From assembly GCA_023014485.1 (NCBI GenBank), contig JAJOZX010012241.1, positions 1 through 64,000 of the forward strand: a stretch of DNA of 64,000 nt, written 5' to 3'. This DNA is from Bathynomus jamesi. Its lineage: Eukaryota > Arthropoda > Malacostraca > Isopoda > Cirolanidae. The position numbers and the translations under genes are program-made. The stretch's first letter is position 1. Each line of letters starts with the position of its first letter. Under the pieces are notes generated by a model that worked only from the letters and a program-made list of their open reading frames with translations, made no database searches and was not told the origin of the DNA. This document shows, one piece after another, positions 53,938 to 64,000 of the stretch.

Positions 53938-54885
53938 CTAGAAAGAGATCCAGACTGTTAACCAGATTGGGAACTTGCTGATTGGATTTTCTTGAACCGT
54001 TTCAAGAAATTGATTTTCTTTGTCAAAGGATTCAAGTTGCATGATGTATAGCCAATACAACCTACTACCCCTATCCAGGTCTACATTGGGTTTCCTTCTG
54101 CATTTGAAAACAAACTTTAGTACATAAGACGTGATTCTATAGACTTTGTGAATGTCTGAAAACCGTTTGATGTCAAGAATGGGTTCAGTTTTACCAGCAT
54201 TTAAAGTGACAGATGTAATTGTAGCTGATTGTGTCTTTAATTTGTTTGGGTTAGATAGGCACTGAAGATCATATTTAGGCCAAAAGGATGAATCTAGAAC
54301 TAACCATTCAGGTCCATGCATCCAGAGTTCTAGATTGTTCTCAAATTCTTTAAATGATATTCCCCGAGTAATGAGATCTGCGGGGTTTTCTTTAGTTGAG
54401 ACATAATTAAATGATATTGAAATATTGAATTTAGTTTGAATTTCTTGATGCATATGTCTAATATCCTGAATTCGATTTCGAACAAACATGTTTTTTATTT
54501 TGACATTGAGGTCTGACGAAATGACCCAAGACAGCACAATTTGAGCATCAACAAAAATCTTGATATTGGAGAACTGAGCTTTAATGGATGAGAGAAATTG
54601 AGGAAGACATTTGAACGCTAGATAAACTGAAAGTAATTCCAAAGTAGGTAAAGTACGTGCTTGAATATGAGCCACTTTAGCCTTGGAAAAAACTAAGTTT
54701 GATCCTGAAGGGCCAACTGCATAGACTGCAAATCCGTAACAACTGGCACTAGCGTCACAAAAAATGACTAATGAAGCAGAGTCACTAGAATCGAAAGCTG
54801 AGCGTTTGAAAGAAAGATTTGAAAGTTCTTTAAGATCTTTGTAAATCTTAGTCCAAACCTTCAATTCATCAACTGACTTTCTCAT
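53938..54885 (-). pseudogene. BEL2 RNase H and connection domain
   Basis: Open for 315 codons. LVIFCDASASCYGFAVYAV holds the first catalytic Asp, TLELLSVYLAFKCL the Glu, IKIFVDAQIVLSWV the next Asp and ENPADLITRGISFKEF the end of the domain. A tether toward integrase follows (LQCLSNPNKLK, LYWLYIMQLESF). It is in a different frame from the reverse transcriptase, with a 17-nt overlap, so a shift lies near 54,880. Confidence 0.9.
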
Positions 54886-56077
54886 CCCAAGACAACTTAA
54901 GCTTCCACAATTTTCTCACGAGAAGCCTACCCCGAATGGTAACTGGGAGGTAAAGGGATAATGGATCAAAAATTTTAGAAATTTTGGAAAGGATTTGGCG
55001 CTTGGTACAAGCTTCAGGGTCTAGATGATATTCCGACAGCAAGATTAAGTCCCGACTTACATCAAAGTGATAACCCAGCACCTTTTCCAAGCATTCATGT
55101 TGAACAACATTTTGATCTTGAACCATTATGTTTTTGAGACAGTCTAGATTAGTGTTCCATGATCTAAGGTTGAAACCTCCCTCAGACATTCTCTGATTTA
55201 AAGTGGAGTATAATTCCAGAAGTAATTCTGGATCTGAATTCGTGAAAATTAAATTATCCACATAAAAATGTTTCTTGAGAACTTCAGAGCATAAATCATC
55301 TAGATACTGATTGGCGTGATATTTAATGACGTAGTTGAGTATGAAAGGTGAACTGGCCAGACCAAATACTATGGTAATATACCGATAAGTTAATAATTGA
55401 CCGTCCTCTTCCCAGAAAAAACAAAACCTATTTTTATCAACATCAAGCTTGAGCTTGATTTGAAGAAATGCCTGCTTTATATCTGAAAGGATTACGTATT
55501 GATTGGTTCTGAATGAGCATAATAAGGTAAACAGTGAATTCATGAGGTCTACACCAGGATATGCAGCTTCATTAAGAGAAGGAGCTTCACCTGTTTTCAA
55601 ACTACAATTGAAAACTGGCCTTATTTTAGTTGTAACTTGATCTCCTACCCTAATGACCGGCCTATGAGGTATCCAGATGTAGTTCTGATATTGGTCTGGA
55701 GTCACATCAAACCTTTCAATTATCCCATCATCTAGTTGCTGTTTAAATACATCAGCATATTTAGAGTGCAAGTTTTTCTTATTGAGAAATCCAATTACCC
55801 TTTTTAGAGTTGCCAATGCTATTTTATGATTAGATGGAATACGGTTAATTAGCTCTTCATGCCACGGTAACTCCACATAATATTGGCCACCAGACAGATG
55901 TATAGAGTCATTAAATTGTTTAACCTTGATCTCATCCAAACTACCATTTGAACTCTCATCTATACCTATAGACTCCAATTTATATAAATTTTCCAAACCT
56001 AAGTCTAGATCGGAGTCGGATTTACAGTGACACAAAGGATTGAAATAACTTGGGGTCGGATTCACGACACAGTTCAC
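54869..56077 (-). pseudogene. BEL2 reverse transcriptase
   Basis: Open for 402 codons: FIWIPHRPV-type block (YIWIPHRPVIR), TTKIRPVFNCSLKTGE, YVILSDIKQAFLQIKL (first Asp), VFGLASSPFILNYVI and HFYVDNLIFT. The polymerase box reads YVDN rather than the common YVDD. The enzyme would copy element RNA into DNA. Confidence 0.92.
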
Positions 56078-56474
56078 GATAGAATGCAGACCCGGTTCAT
56101 CATCGTTGAAGACCGCAAGCGAACTCTTCCCATCTCCAGACTCGTGAATCTGTAAATCATTTGAGTCCTGATTTAAACAGGGTATTTGAATATTTGAAGC
56201 TAAGCTTCAATTCGGTGTTTCACTTGAGGGGTTAGTAAGTTTAAAAAGGGAACAATGCCAAGGGTTTTTACACCCCGAAAGCCCTGATTTAAGTTTAAAA
56301 AGGGAACAATGCCAAGGGTTTTTACACCCCGAAAGCCCTGAATTAGTAGGTTTTAAAACTCGAACAGCAGATTGCTCCGCTGCCGTGAAACTCGAATCAA
56401 AACTTGAATTGAAACTTGATCCTTCAGTCTCAGTCAGAGGAAGGGAATTTTGTTGATCAATTTCAGATCTTTCG
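56078..56474 (-). pseudogene. BEL2 protease-RT linker with a 54-bp tandem duplication
   Basis: Mostly Ser-rich linker. Two exact copies of an 18-codon unit (LSGCKNPWHCSLFKL) occupy about 56,230-56,340. An in-frame stop lies at 56,207, between this piece and the reverse transcriptase. Confidence 0.8.
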
Positions 56475-57071
56475 TCATAATTTCTTAACAGGAGTTCTTG
56501 AAGAAAACTGACGAGTTTCCTTGTCAGATCTACTACTGTTGCTGGAATGTTGAATTGGACTCTTAAAAGTATCCAACTCTCCAATAGGTATGAGTCCTTG
56601 AGAAACTGATATGGCAGTACCATTCTTGAGTTTTACGAAGGAGAATGGCATAAAATCTTGAAGCACATCAATTCCAATTAATCCTTCAATGTTTGAGACG
56701 AAATCATTCTGAAGGTTATAGAAGGACTTGTCCCCGAACGTAATTCCTTCTTCTTGAAGTTGAGAAATCATGTTTTTTAATTCTAGAACGGTATAATCTA
56801 AATCCATCTTTTCATCTACGATGAAGTTCTTGAGAGTTGCTTTAGATGGATTCAGCCTTACACCCAACTCCACTTCTTGAATTTCTCTAACTTGAGATCC
56901 AATAAAGGTTCTTATTAGACATTCAAATTTAGGTTTTTGCTTTAATTGACAGTCCCAACCATCTAGAACTGAGGGTCTGATATATGATCTTTGTGAAGCT
57001 AAATCTAGCAAACACCTAACTGATTTGACATTATTTTGATTTACAAATTCTAGAGTCACGGTAGGTAACAA
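56475..57071 (-). pseudogene. BEL2 aspartic protease (peptidase A17 type)
   Basis: RCLLDLASQRSYIRPSVLDG holds the active-site Asp, with Leu where BEL1 has Thr. GLIGIDVLQDFMPF is the second block. A frameshift near 56,480-56,560 separates it from the linker. Confidence 0.87.
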
Positions 57072-57083
57072 GACGCCGCGACT

Positions 57084-57408
57084 TCAAAATATATGATTCT
57101 CCGAAGACAATGCATGCACCGATACACTGTTTACCTGAGTCTCGACACCATTAGTTATTTTATTTGAACCCAACTTGGGACATAATGCTGAAATATGAGA
57201 GTTCAAACCGCAGGTTGCGCAAGAAAATGAGAGCTTGTTAGCTTTACCAGGACAATTATTTCCCAAATGTCTGATGCTCGAACAATGAGAGCATAAATCG
57301 ATTTCTTGACATCTTTTAAGTCTTTTTTGAAGCGTGTCATATTTAGAACAGCGAATTAAAGAGTGGTCACCATCACAAAATTTACACTTTTTAAAATTAG
57401 GACCGGCC
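57084..57408 (-). pseudogene. BEL2 gag C-terminus, zinc knuckles
   Basis: KKCKFCDGDHSLIRC, LCSHCSSIRHLGNNC and CATCGLNSHISALC are three CCHC-type knuckles that bind RNA. The body of gag upstream is missing. The first dozen codons of the open frame above 57,408 are LTR sequence, not gag. A stop at 57,084 separates it from the in-frame protease. Confidence 0.88.
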
Positions 57409-57522
57409 CTAAGGTAATGGTTTATTTTGTTTTCATAGAATAAGACAATTACTACCAACTAAAGAGGGTGTTAAACTATAAACAAGTTTAACCCTCTGAT
57501 AGCATAAAATTTCTATCAGTTA
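57409..57522 (+). repeat. Inverted LTR fragment inside BEL2
   Basis: About 110 bp that are the reverse complement of 57,651-57,759 in the adjoining 5' LTR, so a hairpin with a loop of about 131 bp can form. It replaces the primer-binding site, leader and most of gag. Confidence 0.9.
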
Positions 57523-58183
57523 TGTTAGAATTAAAATTGTTTTAACCCAACAGTATTTGAATACTAAACTATTATTTATTAACACTAAATTAAGCTTATG
57601 AATTACTTACCGAATCATAAATTAAATCCCAAAAAATAATATTGATTCCCACTGATAGAAATTTTATGCTATCAGAGGGTTAAACTTGTTTATAGTTTAA
57701 CACCCTCTTTAGTTGGTAGTAATTGTCTTATTCTATGAAAACAAAATAAACCATTACCTTAGTAGTTTTAATTGTAAACACTTTACCTTGATAATACTTG
57801 AATATAAAGAAGATTGATTGCCTGTTTTCTGAAAGGGAAATGTTATACCAAACAGCCTTATAACAGCCTAATTTGAAATAGATGATTGAATTTAAACATA
57901 AATGCAATTTAATACACTTTACTATGATACACCGATCAAACCTGAAGAAAAAAACCAGCAACACAGTTAGCTGAACAAATTTGAATCAGAATTCTTCTAT
58001 AACCTCGCTATTCAGTGCTTTGAAACCAATTAAACCAGCAGATTTTAACGAGGCAACCGGAACGGTTTATGGTTGTAGTGGTTTGAAAATACGGAATATA
58101 TATCCGTACAGAAGTCGAACCAACCTTTGTTAAATTAATGGATATGATTCACTATAATGAGAAATAAGAAAATAAATCTAATA
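57523..58183 (-). repeat. BEL2 5' LTR
   Basis: Nearly identical to 51,750-52,411; the outer flank is gcatt at 58,184-58,188. Confidence 0.92.
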
Positions 58184-58306
58184 GCATTCAGTAGCACAGT
58201 ATATAGCCTACCTACCCTATTAAAATTAAATAACTAATTTAAGTTACAATTTACAATATAAACTTCTTTATGAAATATAAATATATTAGTACCTATATTT
58301 ACTTAC

Positions 58307-58382
58307 TTGTTATCTTCTTTCGATGATTTCTCCATGGATCTTGGCAGCTATGTTGCATTTGTTGGTAATGCATTCCAAACAT
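58307..58382 (-). pseudogene. Transposase of the old transposon, exon 1 (candidate)
   Basis: On the minus strand the frame MFGMHYQQMQHSCQDPWRNH aligns with the first residues of the 804-codon relative (KCADPLLRHKGQCRKK) and ends at a consensus donor, gtaagt at 58,306-58,301. Joining it to the acceptor at 51,641 keeps the frame and the alignment. The true start codon may lie further upstream. Confidence 0.65.
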
Positions 58383-59323
58383 TTTTTCATGGTGGTAGCA
58401 TACATAGTGATGTAAAAAAACCGTTTTTTTTTGTTGTCGTTTTTTTTTGTTTTTTTTTGTTTTTTTTAATAATTAATATAGATATTGCCAATTTAATTAT
58501 AAGGTATACTTTTGCAATGATATATATTATAAAAATAAATAAATAAATAATAAAATAGGCCATATGGTACCAGTATAGAATGTCCTTTTCAGCCTATTTA
58601 CAGAAAAACTGGCCTCTTTCTTGCACTGAAAGTCTTGTATCTTGAGATCCATTAAACTTGCGAGAACACTGGCTGGGAGCTGACTGCCCATTGTCCAACC
58701 TTCCCAGGACTCTCCCATCCATGCCTCGGATTTTGAATCTCCCACTTAACTATCCTTTAGACCCGCGATGACATATTCCCCCCCCCCCCACGAGACCATC
58801 CATATATATATATATATACATACACATACACCCATATACATATATACCAATATATACATAAATACTTATATACACATTTATATCTATTGTATACCCCATA
58901 CACATGCATACATCCAGAATTCCAGATACATACGCATGCATACTCACATATATACCTACACAAACTCATACACCTCTATTTCGCCCTTTCATTACCTCCG
59001 AGATCATTTAGCACATACAGTAATATCCATACAGCCAAAAGAAACCAATTAAGCACAGACAGAGCAGCAAAGCTAGTATTTATATCCCAAAATGCAAAAT
59101 TCCAAGAAAGTGAAGTAAAACATGGTGCTACATTGGCTTCGTCAACATCCAAATCTGCAATAAATACCAGTACCTGTGATATTGAAACTATTTGCTTTAA
59201 TCAATCTAGTGATAATGATTCTTCAATGGAAATAGAATCAGATAATGAAAGTTAAACAGCATTAGGTTAACACAAAGGTTAAAGAAAGAGATGAATATTA
59301 ATATTTTTTTTATTTTTCTATTT

Positions 59324-59387
<64 letters not shown>

Positions 59388-60366
59388 TGGTATTCTTGCC
59401 AATCACAATTATATCTATTGTTTTATACCAGTATTATGGATATTATACCAGTACCTGTGATATTGAAACTAGCATATATGCTCTACCCAATCTAGTGATG
59501 ATTCTTCCATGGAAATGTAGGTTAACAAAAAGGTTCAAAAAAGGGTGAATATTTTCCTTTTCTATCTGGAATATATATACTGGTACTCTTGCCAATCACA
59601 ATTATGTATATTGTTTGAAACAAGGAAGAATGTTTTATGTTCTAGTTAAAAAATATATATACATATAAAAAATGAGGGTTTGTTTTTCCTTTCTATTATA
59701 TACTTTTTGCGTGATTCAATTTTTCTAAAAGATGACTATATAGTATATATACTAGGTATAACCGTATAAGCATGGTAGTATAGTAAATTATAGGTAATAC
59801 TAATATACTTATTAGATTAAAGGAAAAAAAATATGGAATAAGTTTAAAACAATAAAAACAAAAAAAAACAAAAAAAACAGACTACCTTCGTTTTAAACAA
59901 AAAAAATGACAAAAAAAACAAAAAAAATGACGCAATAAAAAACGACTCACATCACTAAGCATACAGTAGCACTATTTGGGTTGATTACAGTTGCTTTTGT
60001 TCTCCACAATAGCAGTTTCCTTGTTTCATCTGTCAGCTCATGTAAGGTATACATACCCATCTTCCTGGTGAGTCTGTGTTCATGACATGGATCATCCAAG
60101 TACATACCAAAGCTACACTTTGATTCTTGATTAGAATAAGCCATTATTACAGGTAGTAAAATTAAGTTAATTGCTCTAGTTAAATTTTCTGAAAATAAAA
60201 GATCATGATCTATAAAATAGGCATGGACATTAATGATTAACCATCATGTTTTACACTTATAAGAATATACAAAGCGAAATGAGCTACCCAGAGCCCTTTG
60301 AGTCGCTGGTTGTTTTGACAGACACATTAAATTTCTTGTAGGTTTTAGACTTATTTACATATTATT
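58383..60366. other. Old transposon 5' region; microsatellites and one candidate exon
   Basis: Holds T/G-rich low complexity (58,416-58,470), a poly-C run (58,780-58,790), CA/TA-rich sequence (58,800-58,980) and a duplicated segment with ccagtacctgtgatattgaa at about 59,168 and 59,449. A 65-codon minus-strand frame at 60,144-59,947 (MAYSNQESKCSFGMYLDDPC at its start) ends near a gtgagt donor-like site at about 59,949-59,944 and could be an upstream exon. I found no acceptor to pair with it. Confidence 0.45.
59325..59385. repeat. (TA)n microsatellite
   Basis: About 30 TA dinucleotides. Confidence 0.97.
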
Positions 60367-61206
60367 ACAATTGTAAATCAACTTAGTACCGTAAGTAATA
60401 AAATGGAAGTAAAATTACAATTCAATGTCAAATAGAAATTTAAAAATTTACAAATTTTGCAAAAATTTGAGATTTTTCACAAAAAGCACTTTTCTTTGAA
60501 TCACCAAAACTATATGAAGGAGTTGAGTTGAGATCTATTCCTTAATATATGTTTTTTTACACATGTGTATCTTTCTTTACTAGAAGTATCAACTCCCTGA
60601 GTAATTTCGGACACCTTTATATTAAGCCCCAAAGTTGATGTTAATTTTGCAAATTTTTTGAAAATATCAACTTTTGGAAATTTTTAAAAATAGAAATAAA
60701 TCCTTTTTTGGTTATTTTTTTATTTCTCATAAATTTACAACCCATAGACACTATTATGAGTATTAAAACAGCTGTGATTGATGTAGAACTAAAACTTTTG
60801 AAAATGATAGTTGTAAAAGTGGGAGGAATTGATGCAAGCTTCAAAATGGAGCCATATTTAGGCCCTTGTAACTTAGAAACTATTTGTTGCACAGCCTTTT
60901 TGCTTGCAAAATTAAAAAGCCCACCAGAAGTTGTATTGGCATGACAAATTTGAAGCTGCTTCTCCTATTAGAAGACATTTTTCAAGGCCTCTCAAAATGA
61001 AGGCGTTGGCCGATGAAGCCCAACATGGCCATTTTTTGTCGAAGGTGGGGGCCATTTAAGCAACCATAAAATTAAACATTTTTGACTGAGGAAGCTAAAA
61101 TTTTAGATTTAAGCTATTGAATGGTGTATGAATCAATCCTGAAAATTTGAAGAAAATCGGAGATGGTCACCCGACCACCCCTGTATCAATTGAGCTGGAA
61201 TGACCC
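60367..61206 (-). repeat. Right TIR of the old transposon
   Basis: Inverted copy of 33,606-34,441, ending GGAATGACCC and followed by ataa. Frames within it are shadows. Confidence 0.9.
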
Positions 61207-61496
61207 ATAAATTAAAAATTCCAGTGCAACTGTATTTGGCTGATAGTAGTGAATTATCTACCATCACATCCTTTGAGTGGACACTGATATGAAATCTCCT
61301 TAAAATATTAAAACCATTCTTCCAACTAACTCAGGAAATGAGTTTGGAAAAATCAACTTTGTCTTCATAATCCCAAGCATTTGTATTTTACAAAGATTGG
61401 CCATGATGACCAAGGTGTTCAAATGACAGAGAACTCCTGACTTCTCTTCGAGCATGTTTCTTGTCAGAGAGTAATGATGGGAAGTCTTTGAACATA
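61207..61496. other. Non-coding, no gene recognised
   Basis: Possibly a decayed upstream part of the hAT transposase that follows; no block I can identify. Confidence 0.4.
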
Positions 61497-62075
61497 ATGA
61501 AAAACAGGGCTTATGTGACTGCGACTGCAATAGATCCGCGGTATAAGTTATCTTTCTTTCAACAAGATCAAAAAGAGCAGGCTAAATCCTGACTGATTGA
61601 AGAAGTCATAGGTATTGAAAATGATGAAGGTGGTAATGATTCTAAAGAAAGTGGAAGTGAAAGAAGCTCAAATTCCAGTTCTCCTATGCAAAAGAGGAAA
61701 GATGAAGAGTACATTCTTGAAGCGTGTTTTATGGAGATCACAAAAGGAGAGCAATCTGAGGAAGTAAGTTAAAGAGAAGAAAGGTTGAAAAAAAGACTGC
61801 TCCTATTCTACTGATTGCAGGGAAGTTAGACTGATATGCATCTGACCCTCTTGTAGAGGGGAAATGCTCTCTCATTCAAATTTGGAAGGAGGACTGATTT
61901 CCTCTCCTTAAAACTATTGTTTCAAAGCTTCTCTGCATACCCGCATCCTCTGTATTTTCAGAGAGAATGTTTTCTGAACATTGAAACATCTATGAAGCAA
62001 GGCGATCCCAAATATTGCCTAAAAGAGGAGAAATGCTCTTGTTTCTGCACCACAATGGAAAAAATTTCTAAATCA
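61497..62075 (+). pseudogene. hAT transposase C-terminal fragment, ZBED1-like
   Basis: AYVTATAIDPRYKLSFFQQD near 61,520 and a hATC dimerisation region across 61,845-62,070 (KCSLIQIWKED, IPASSVFSERMFSEH in split frames, GEMLLFLHHNGKNF) identify a hAT of the ZBED1 group. There are several stops and frame changes. The N-terminal part and both ends are lost. Confidence 0.8.
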
Positions 62076-62439
62076 CTGTTGTTGAGTTTTTTTTTATTCT
62101 GAAGACCTCCAGACTCAATGGTGACATCTGACCTACACAATACTGCCCTCCATTCATTGATTTCATTCCAGGCATTTTATATTGTATTCAATGTATTGTT
62201 TTACATTTGTCAAGCTTGTAATATTTTGTATTTTGAAAATAAAGGAAAAAAAGAATGGAAAGCAAGTGCAGGGGTCTAGCAATATTTTACTCTTTAAAAA
62301 ATTTAACCCCTAGATGTTTTTATAAAAAGCTCTGATTATATTAATAGAACTGTAATCATTAAGGATGGACAGATGTCTTATTTATTTTTGTCATCAGTAT
62401 TGTGTTGATTTAATATAGTGTGTTGCTGGACTGGTTTAG
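62076..62439. other. Non-coding, no gene seen
   Basis: AT-rich; possibly the 3' part of the preceding hAT (gaaaataaaggaaaaaaaga near 62,235 resembles a polyadenylation region). Confidence 0.45.
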
Positions 62440-63115
62440 GGGTGCTGAAAATGGTTTTGTTCCGGGAGCAACTGGAACTCACTGACTGAGAGGTGAAGGG
62501 ATTGCATGACATGGCCCTTTTTACATGTTTCATTTATGTCTGGTTCTGGCATGAGGCAGTGGTCAGTAGGTGGACCCCAAAAAATGACCTAGACACGATT
62601 CAACTGTTGATTTCATATCTGAATAAGGACCTGGGCCAGGCTGCCTTGAGAGTTGCCAAAAGGCATCTATGGTATTTCTCAGAGACTCTAGTTGGCTTGG
62701 CTTTCCTTGATGAATGGATATTGCCAAATGAGAAAAAGATGTTCATTGTTCCAGGCCTTGAACAAACCTGCGTTGAGGAAGGAACTCAAATGACTCGAGT
62801 GGAAAAACCTAACTTTTGAAGGCAAGGATCTGAGCAACTTTGTCACTCAAAGGATGAAAACATTCTGACAACTTTAGCATCGGGGATGTCAACAATGTAG
62901 AGGAGTACACCAAAAATGATGGCTTGCGAGAGTCAGTCAATGCGCTGAAAGTTGTAAATGACACAGTGGAGGAGAATTGCATTAATCAAGCAATTCAATG
63001 AATCAGTCAAGGAAGAGAAGCAAAAACAGTTCTTGTTGCAGATTGTTGAACATCATCAAAAGGAGGTGCCGAAAAGAACCAAGGTGGGAACGTCCTTGTA
63101 CCAATTCAAAAATTG
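62440..63115 (+). pseudogene. Decayed relative of the GC-rich transposase-like family
   Basis: NDLDTIQLLISYLNKDLGQA and KRHLWYFSETLVGLAFLDEW (62,580-62,710) align with NDFALLKDLLAYSDINPAVA and NHLWYLSEELVALALFDPGI of the gene at 30,975-33,136. Further downstream QFLLQIVEHHQKEVPKRTK-type sequence aligns with its end. AT-rich, multiply frameshifted, no ends found. Confidence 0.75.
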
Positions 63116-63349
63116 ATTCTGATTTTAATACTAGAGCTTTTTATTTTCTGTGCTTCCAAGGGAGAATTCTTTTGTAACTGAAGAAAATTTTGTATTAAAT
63201 TGTATTGTGTATTGATTTGAATTTTCCAATTTTATTATTAGTTTTTCATTTTCCATGGTTCCAATGGAGAATTTTTTCGTAACCCTGAAGAAAATTGTTT
63301 ATTATAAAAGGTTCAAATGTGTGCAACCCCTAAATATGACTTAATCACT
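63116..63349. other. Non-coding, no gene seen
   Basis: Contains a direct repeat: tttc.g.g.ttccaa.gg.ga and aattttgtattaaattgtatt-like segments near 63,150-63,200 and 63,250-63,300. Probably the 3' untranslated part of the preceding element. Confidence 0.35.
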
Positions 63350-63990
63350 TTCAAAATTGGTGCACATTTTTCTTACATGAAAAGGAATAAAAGCACAAGC
63401 AAAGTGGAGAAACATATTGACCTTTGATATTTTCCTCTGTATGAGTGAAACACCCTACTGTCCCTTTTATTCCATGAGCTCTAACTTTAACAAGCAACTG
63501 CTTATGAGGAACTGTACCTATCAAAAGCTTTGGCAAAATCCAAGTACACAATATCTACAGATTCTTTATCCAGATGCTTTAACGTACTATCATAAAACTC
63601 AATTAAGTTTGTCAAACATGACACCTTCTCCACACCATTACCAGTTCCAGCAAAATGTCATTACCAGATACCTTTTTCAGTTGTTTATTTATCTAGTTTA
63701 TTCTTAAAAGTCTTCAAAGTATGGGAACTCTCAACTTCATCTAAGCTCTTCCAGAATTTTACTAGATTTGAAAAACTGTTTTACTAACTGTGATGATTTA
63801 CATCTAAGCTGAAAAAGCTTAAGGCTATGACCTCTTGTCCAATTACACTGACACACCGAAATGTTTCCCATCTGTGGTTATTGTAAAATATTAAAAAACT
63901 GCAGACTTTGTTGGAAGTGTCTTTGCCATTGTGAGAGGGGTTTTAGATTTGAAAGTTAAAAACTTATGAAATTTAGAAAAAACTCGAAAT
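63350..63990 (-). pseudogene. CR1/L2-like LINE pieces in permuted order
   Basis: On the minus strand the piece first met (63,850-63,690) reads RGHSLKLFQLRCKSSQL and TLKTFKNKLDK, the typical C-terminus of CR1-like ORF2. The piece after it (63,620-63,350) reads VSCLTNLIEFYDSTLKHLD, DIVYLDFAKAFD and, in another frame, VPHKQLLVKVRAHGIKGTVG, which belong to the polymerase palm and should come before the C-terminus. Two truncated copies lying head to tail would explain this. Confidence 0.78.
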
Positions 63991-64000
63991 TAAATAAGCA

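Larger units (their letters stand above)
51750..58183 (-). mobile_element. BEL/Pao retrotransposon BEL2, both LTRs, deleted gag
   Basis: LTRs of about 662 bp (51,750-52,411 and 57,523-58,183), a 5-bp duplication gcatt on both outer sides, and gag end, protease, reverse transcriptase, RNase H and integrase in BEL/Pao order on the minus strand. The leader and most of gag are missing and an inverted LTR piece (57,409-57,522) stands in their place. Five or so frameshifts break pol. The LTRs are nearly identical, so insertion was comparatively recent. It lies in the intron of the old transposase. Confidence 0.92.
33606..61206 (-). mobile_element. Old DNA transposon with long TIRs, host of BEL2 and BEL3
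   Basis: Inverted repeats of about 840 bp at 33,606-34,441 and 60,367-61,206 have ends GTCATTCCAGCTCAA (left, apparently minus two terminal G) and TTGAGCTGGAATGACCC (right). The tetramer ataa flanks both (33,602-33,605 and 61,207-61,210). Between them, on the minus strand, are exon 1 (58,382-58,307), exon 2 start (51,640-51,147) and the rest of the transposase (36,689-35,033). BEL2 lies in the intron and BEL3 in exon 2. Without these insertions the element would be about 6.7 kb. Its ends, duplication size and transposase match those of the younger element at 46,384-50,575. Confidence 0.82.

Noticed and set aside
58750..59052. Small Tyr/Ile/His-rich proteins on both strands
   Set aside because: They follow CA/TA microsatellite composition only.
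1..64000. tRNA, rRNA or snRNA genes, or a host single-copy gene
   Set aside because: I looked for cloverleaf-like boxes, conserved rRNA text and non-transposon protein families by eye and found nothing I could support. A covariance-model and protein search would be decisive.

Overview
The window is a nested transposon graveyard from an AT-rich metazoan genome. I saw no single-copy host gene. The mix of BEL/Pao retroelements, CR1-like and other LINEs, several hAT families, a mariner, a FLYWCH/MULE remnant and two less familiar DDE-like families suggests an invertebrate, most likely an arthropod. That is an inference; no gene in the window fixes the species.

Layout. 1-1.1 kb: CR1-like LINE ORF, running off the left edge. 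2.2-30.3 kb: two near-identical hAT copies in opposite orientation (2,666-9,482, swollen by satellite and a foldback palindrome, and 21,678-23,958). Between them lie a piece of BEL/Pao reverse transcriptase, a 17-bp minisatellite, 90-bp and 240-bp satellites, a LINE with a hAT inside it, a second hAT remnant and most of a mariner. Right of the second copy is a BEL/Pao element (BEL1) with one LTR between two partial copies, then a MULE remnant. 30.8-33.6 kb: a GC-rich transposase-like element. 33.6-61.2 kb: one old transposon with about 840-bp terminal inverted repeats (TIRs). Its split transposase gene holds a BEL element in an intron (BEL2) and another in an exon (BEL3). BEL3 is now mostly a 41-bp satellite, and its 5' LTR carries a younger relative of the outer transposon with an open 804-codon transposase gene. 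61.2-64 kb: hAT, transposase-like and LINE scraps.

Main result. The 8-bp target duplications of the two hAT copies are crossed. Copy 1 has atcataga on its left and atgacgat on its right; copy 2, read in its own sense, has atgacgat and then atcataga. This is what recombination between two inverted hAT insertions would leave, so the 12.2 kb between them (9,483-21,677) is inverted. Three elements independently agree: a mariner, a BEL/Pao pol frame and another hAT are each cut at these points and become continuous when the segment is flipped back. A mis-oriented assembly would look the same, so reads across the copies are needed.

Second result. Two elements of one family (TIR ends GGGTCATTCCA, 4-bp target duplications, a transposase with DFAENY, SDGCAGQYKN and FFATSHGKGPCDG blocks) are nested one inside the other. 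They give the order of insertion, an exon-intron structure and a nearly intact young copy. Coordinates of element ends are exact where target duplications are quoted and approximate elsewhere.
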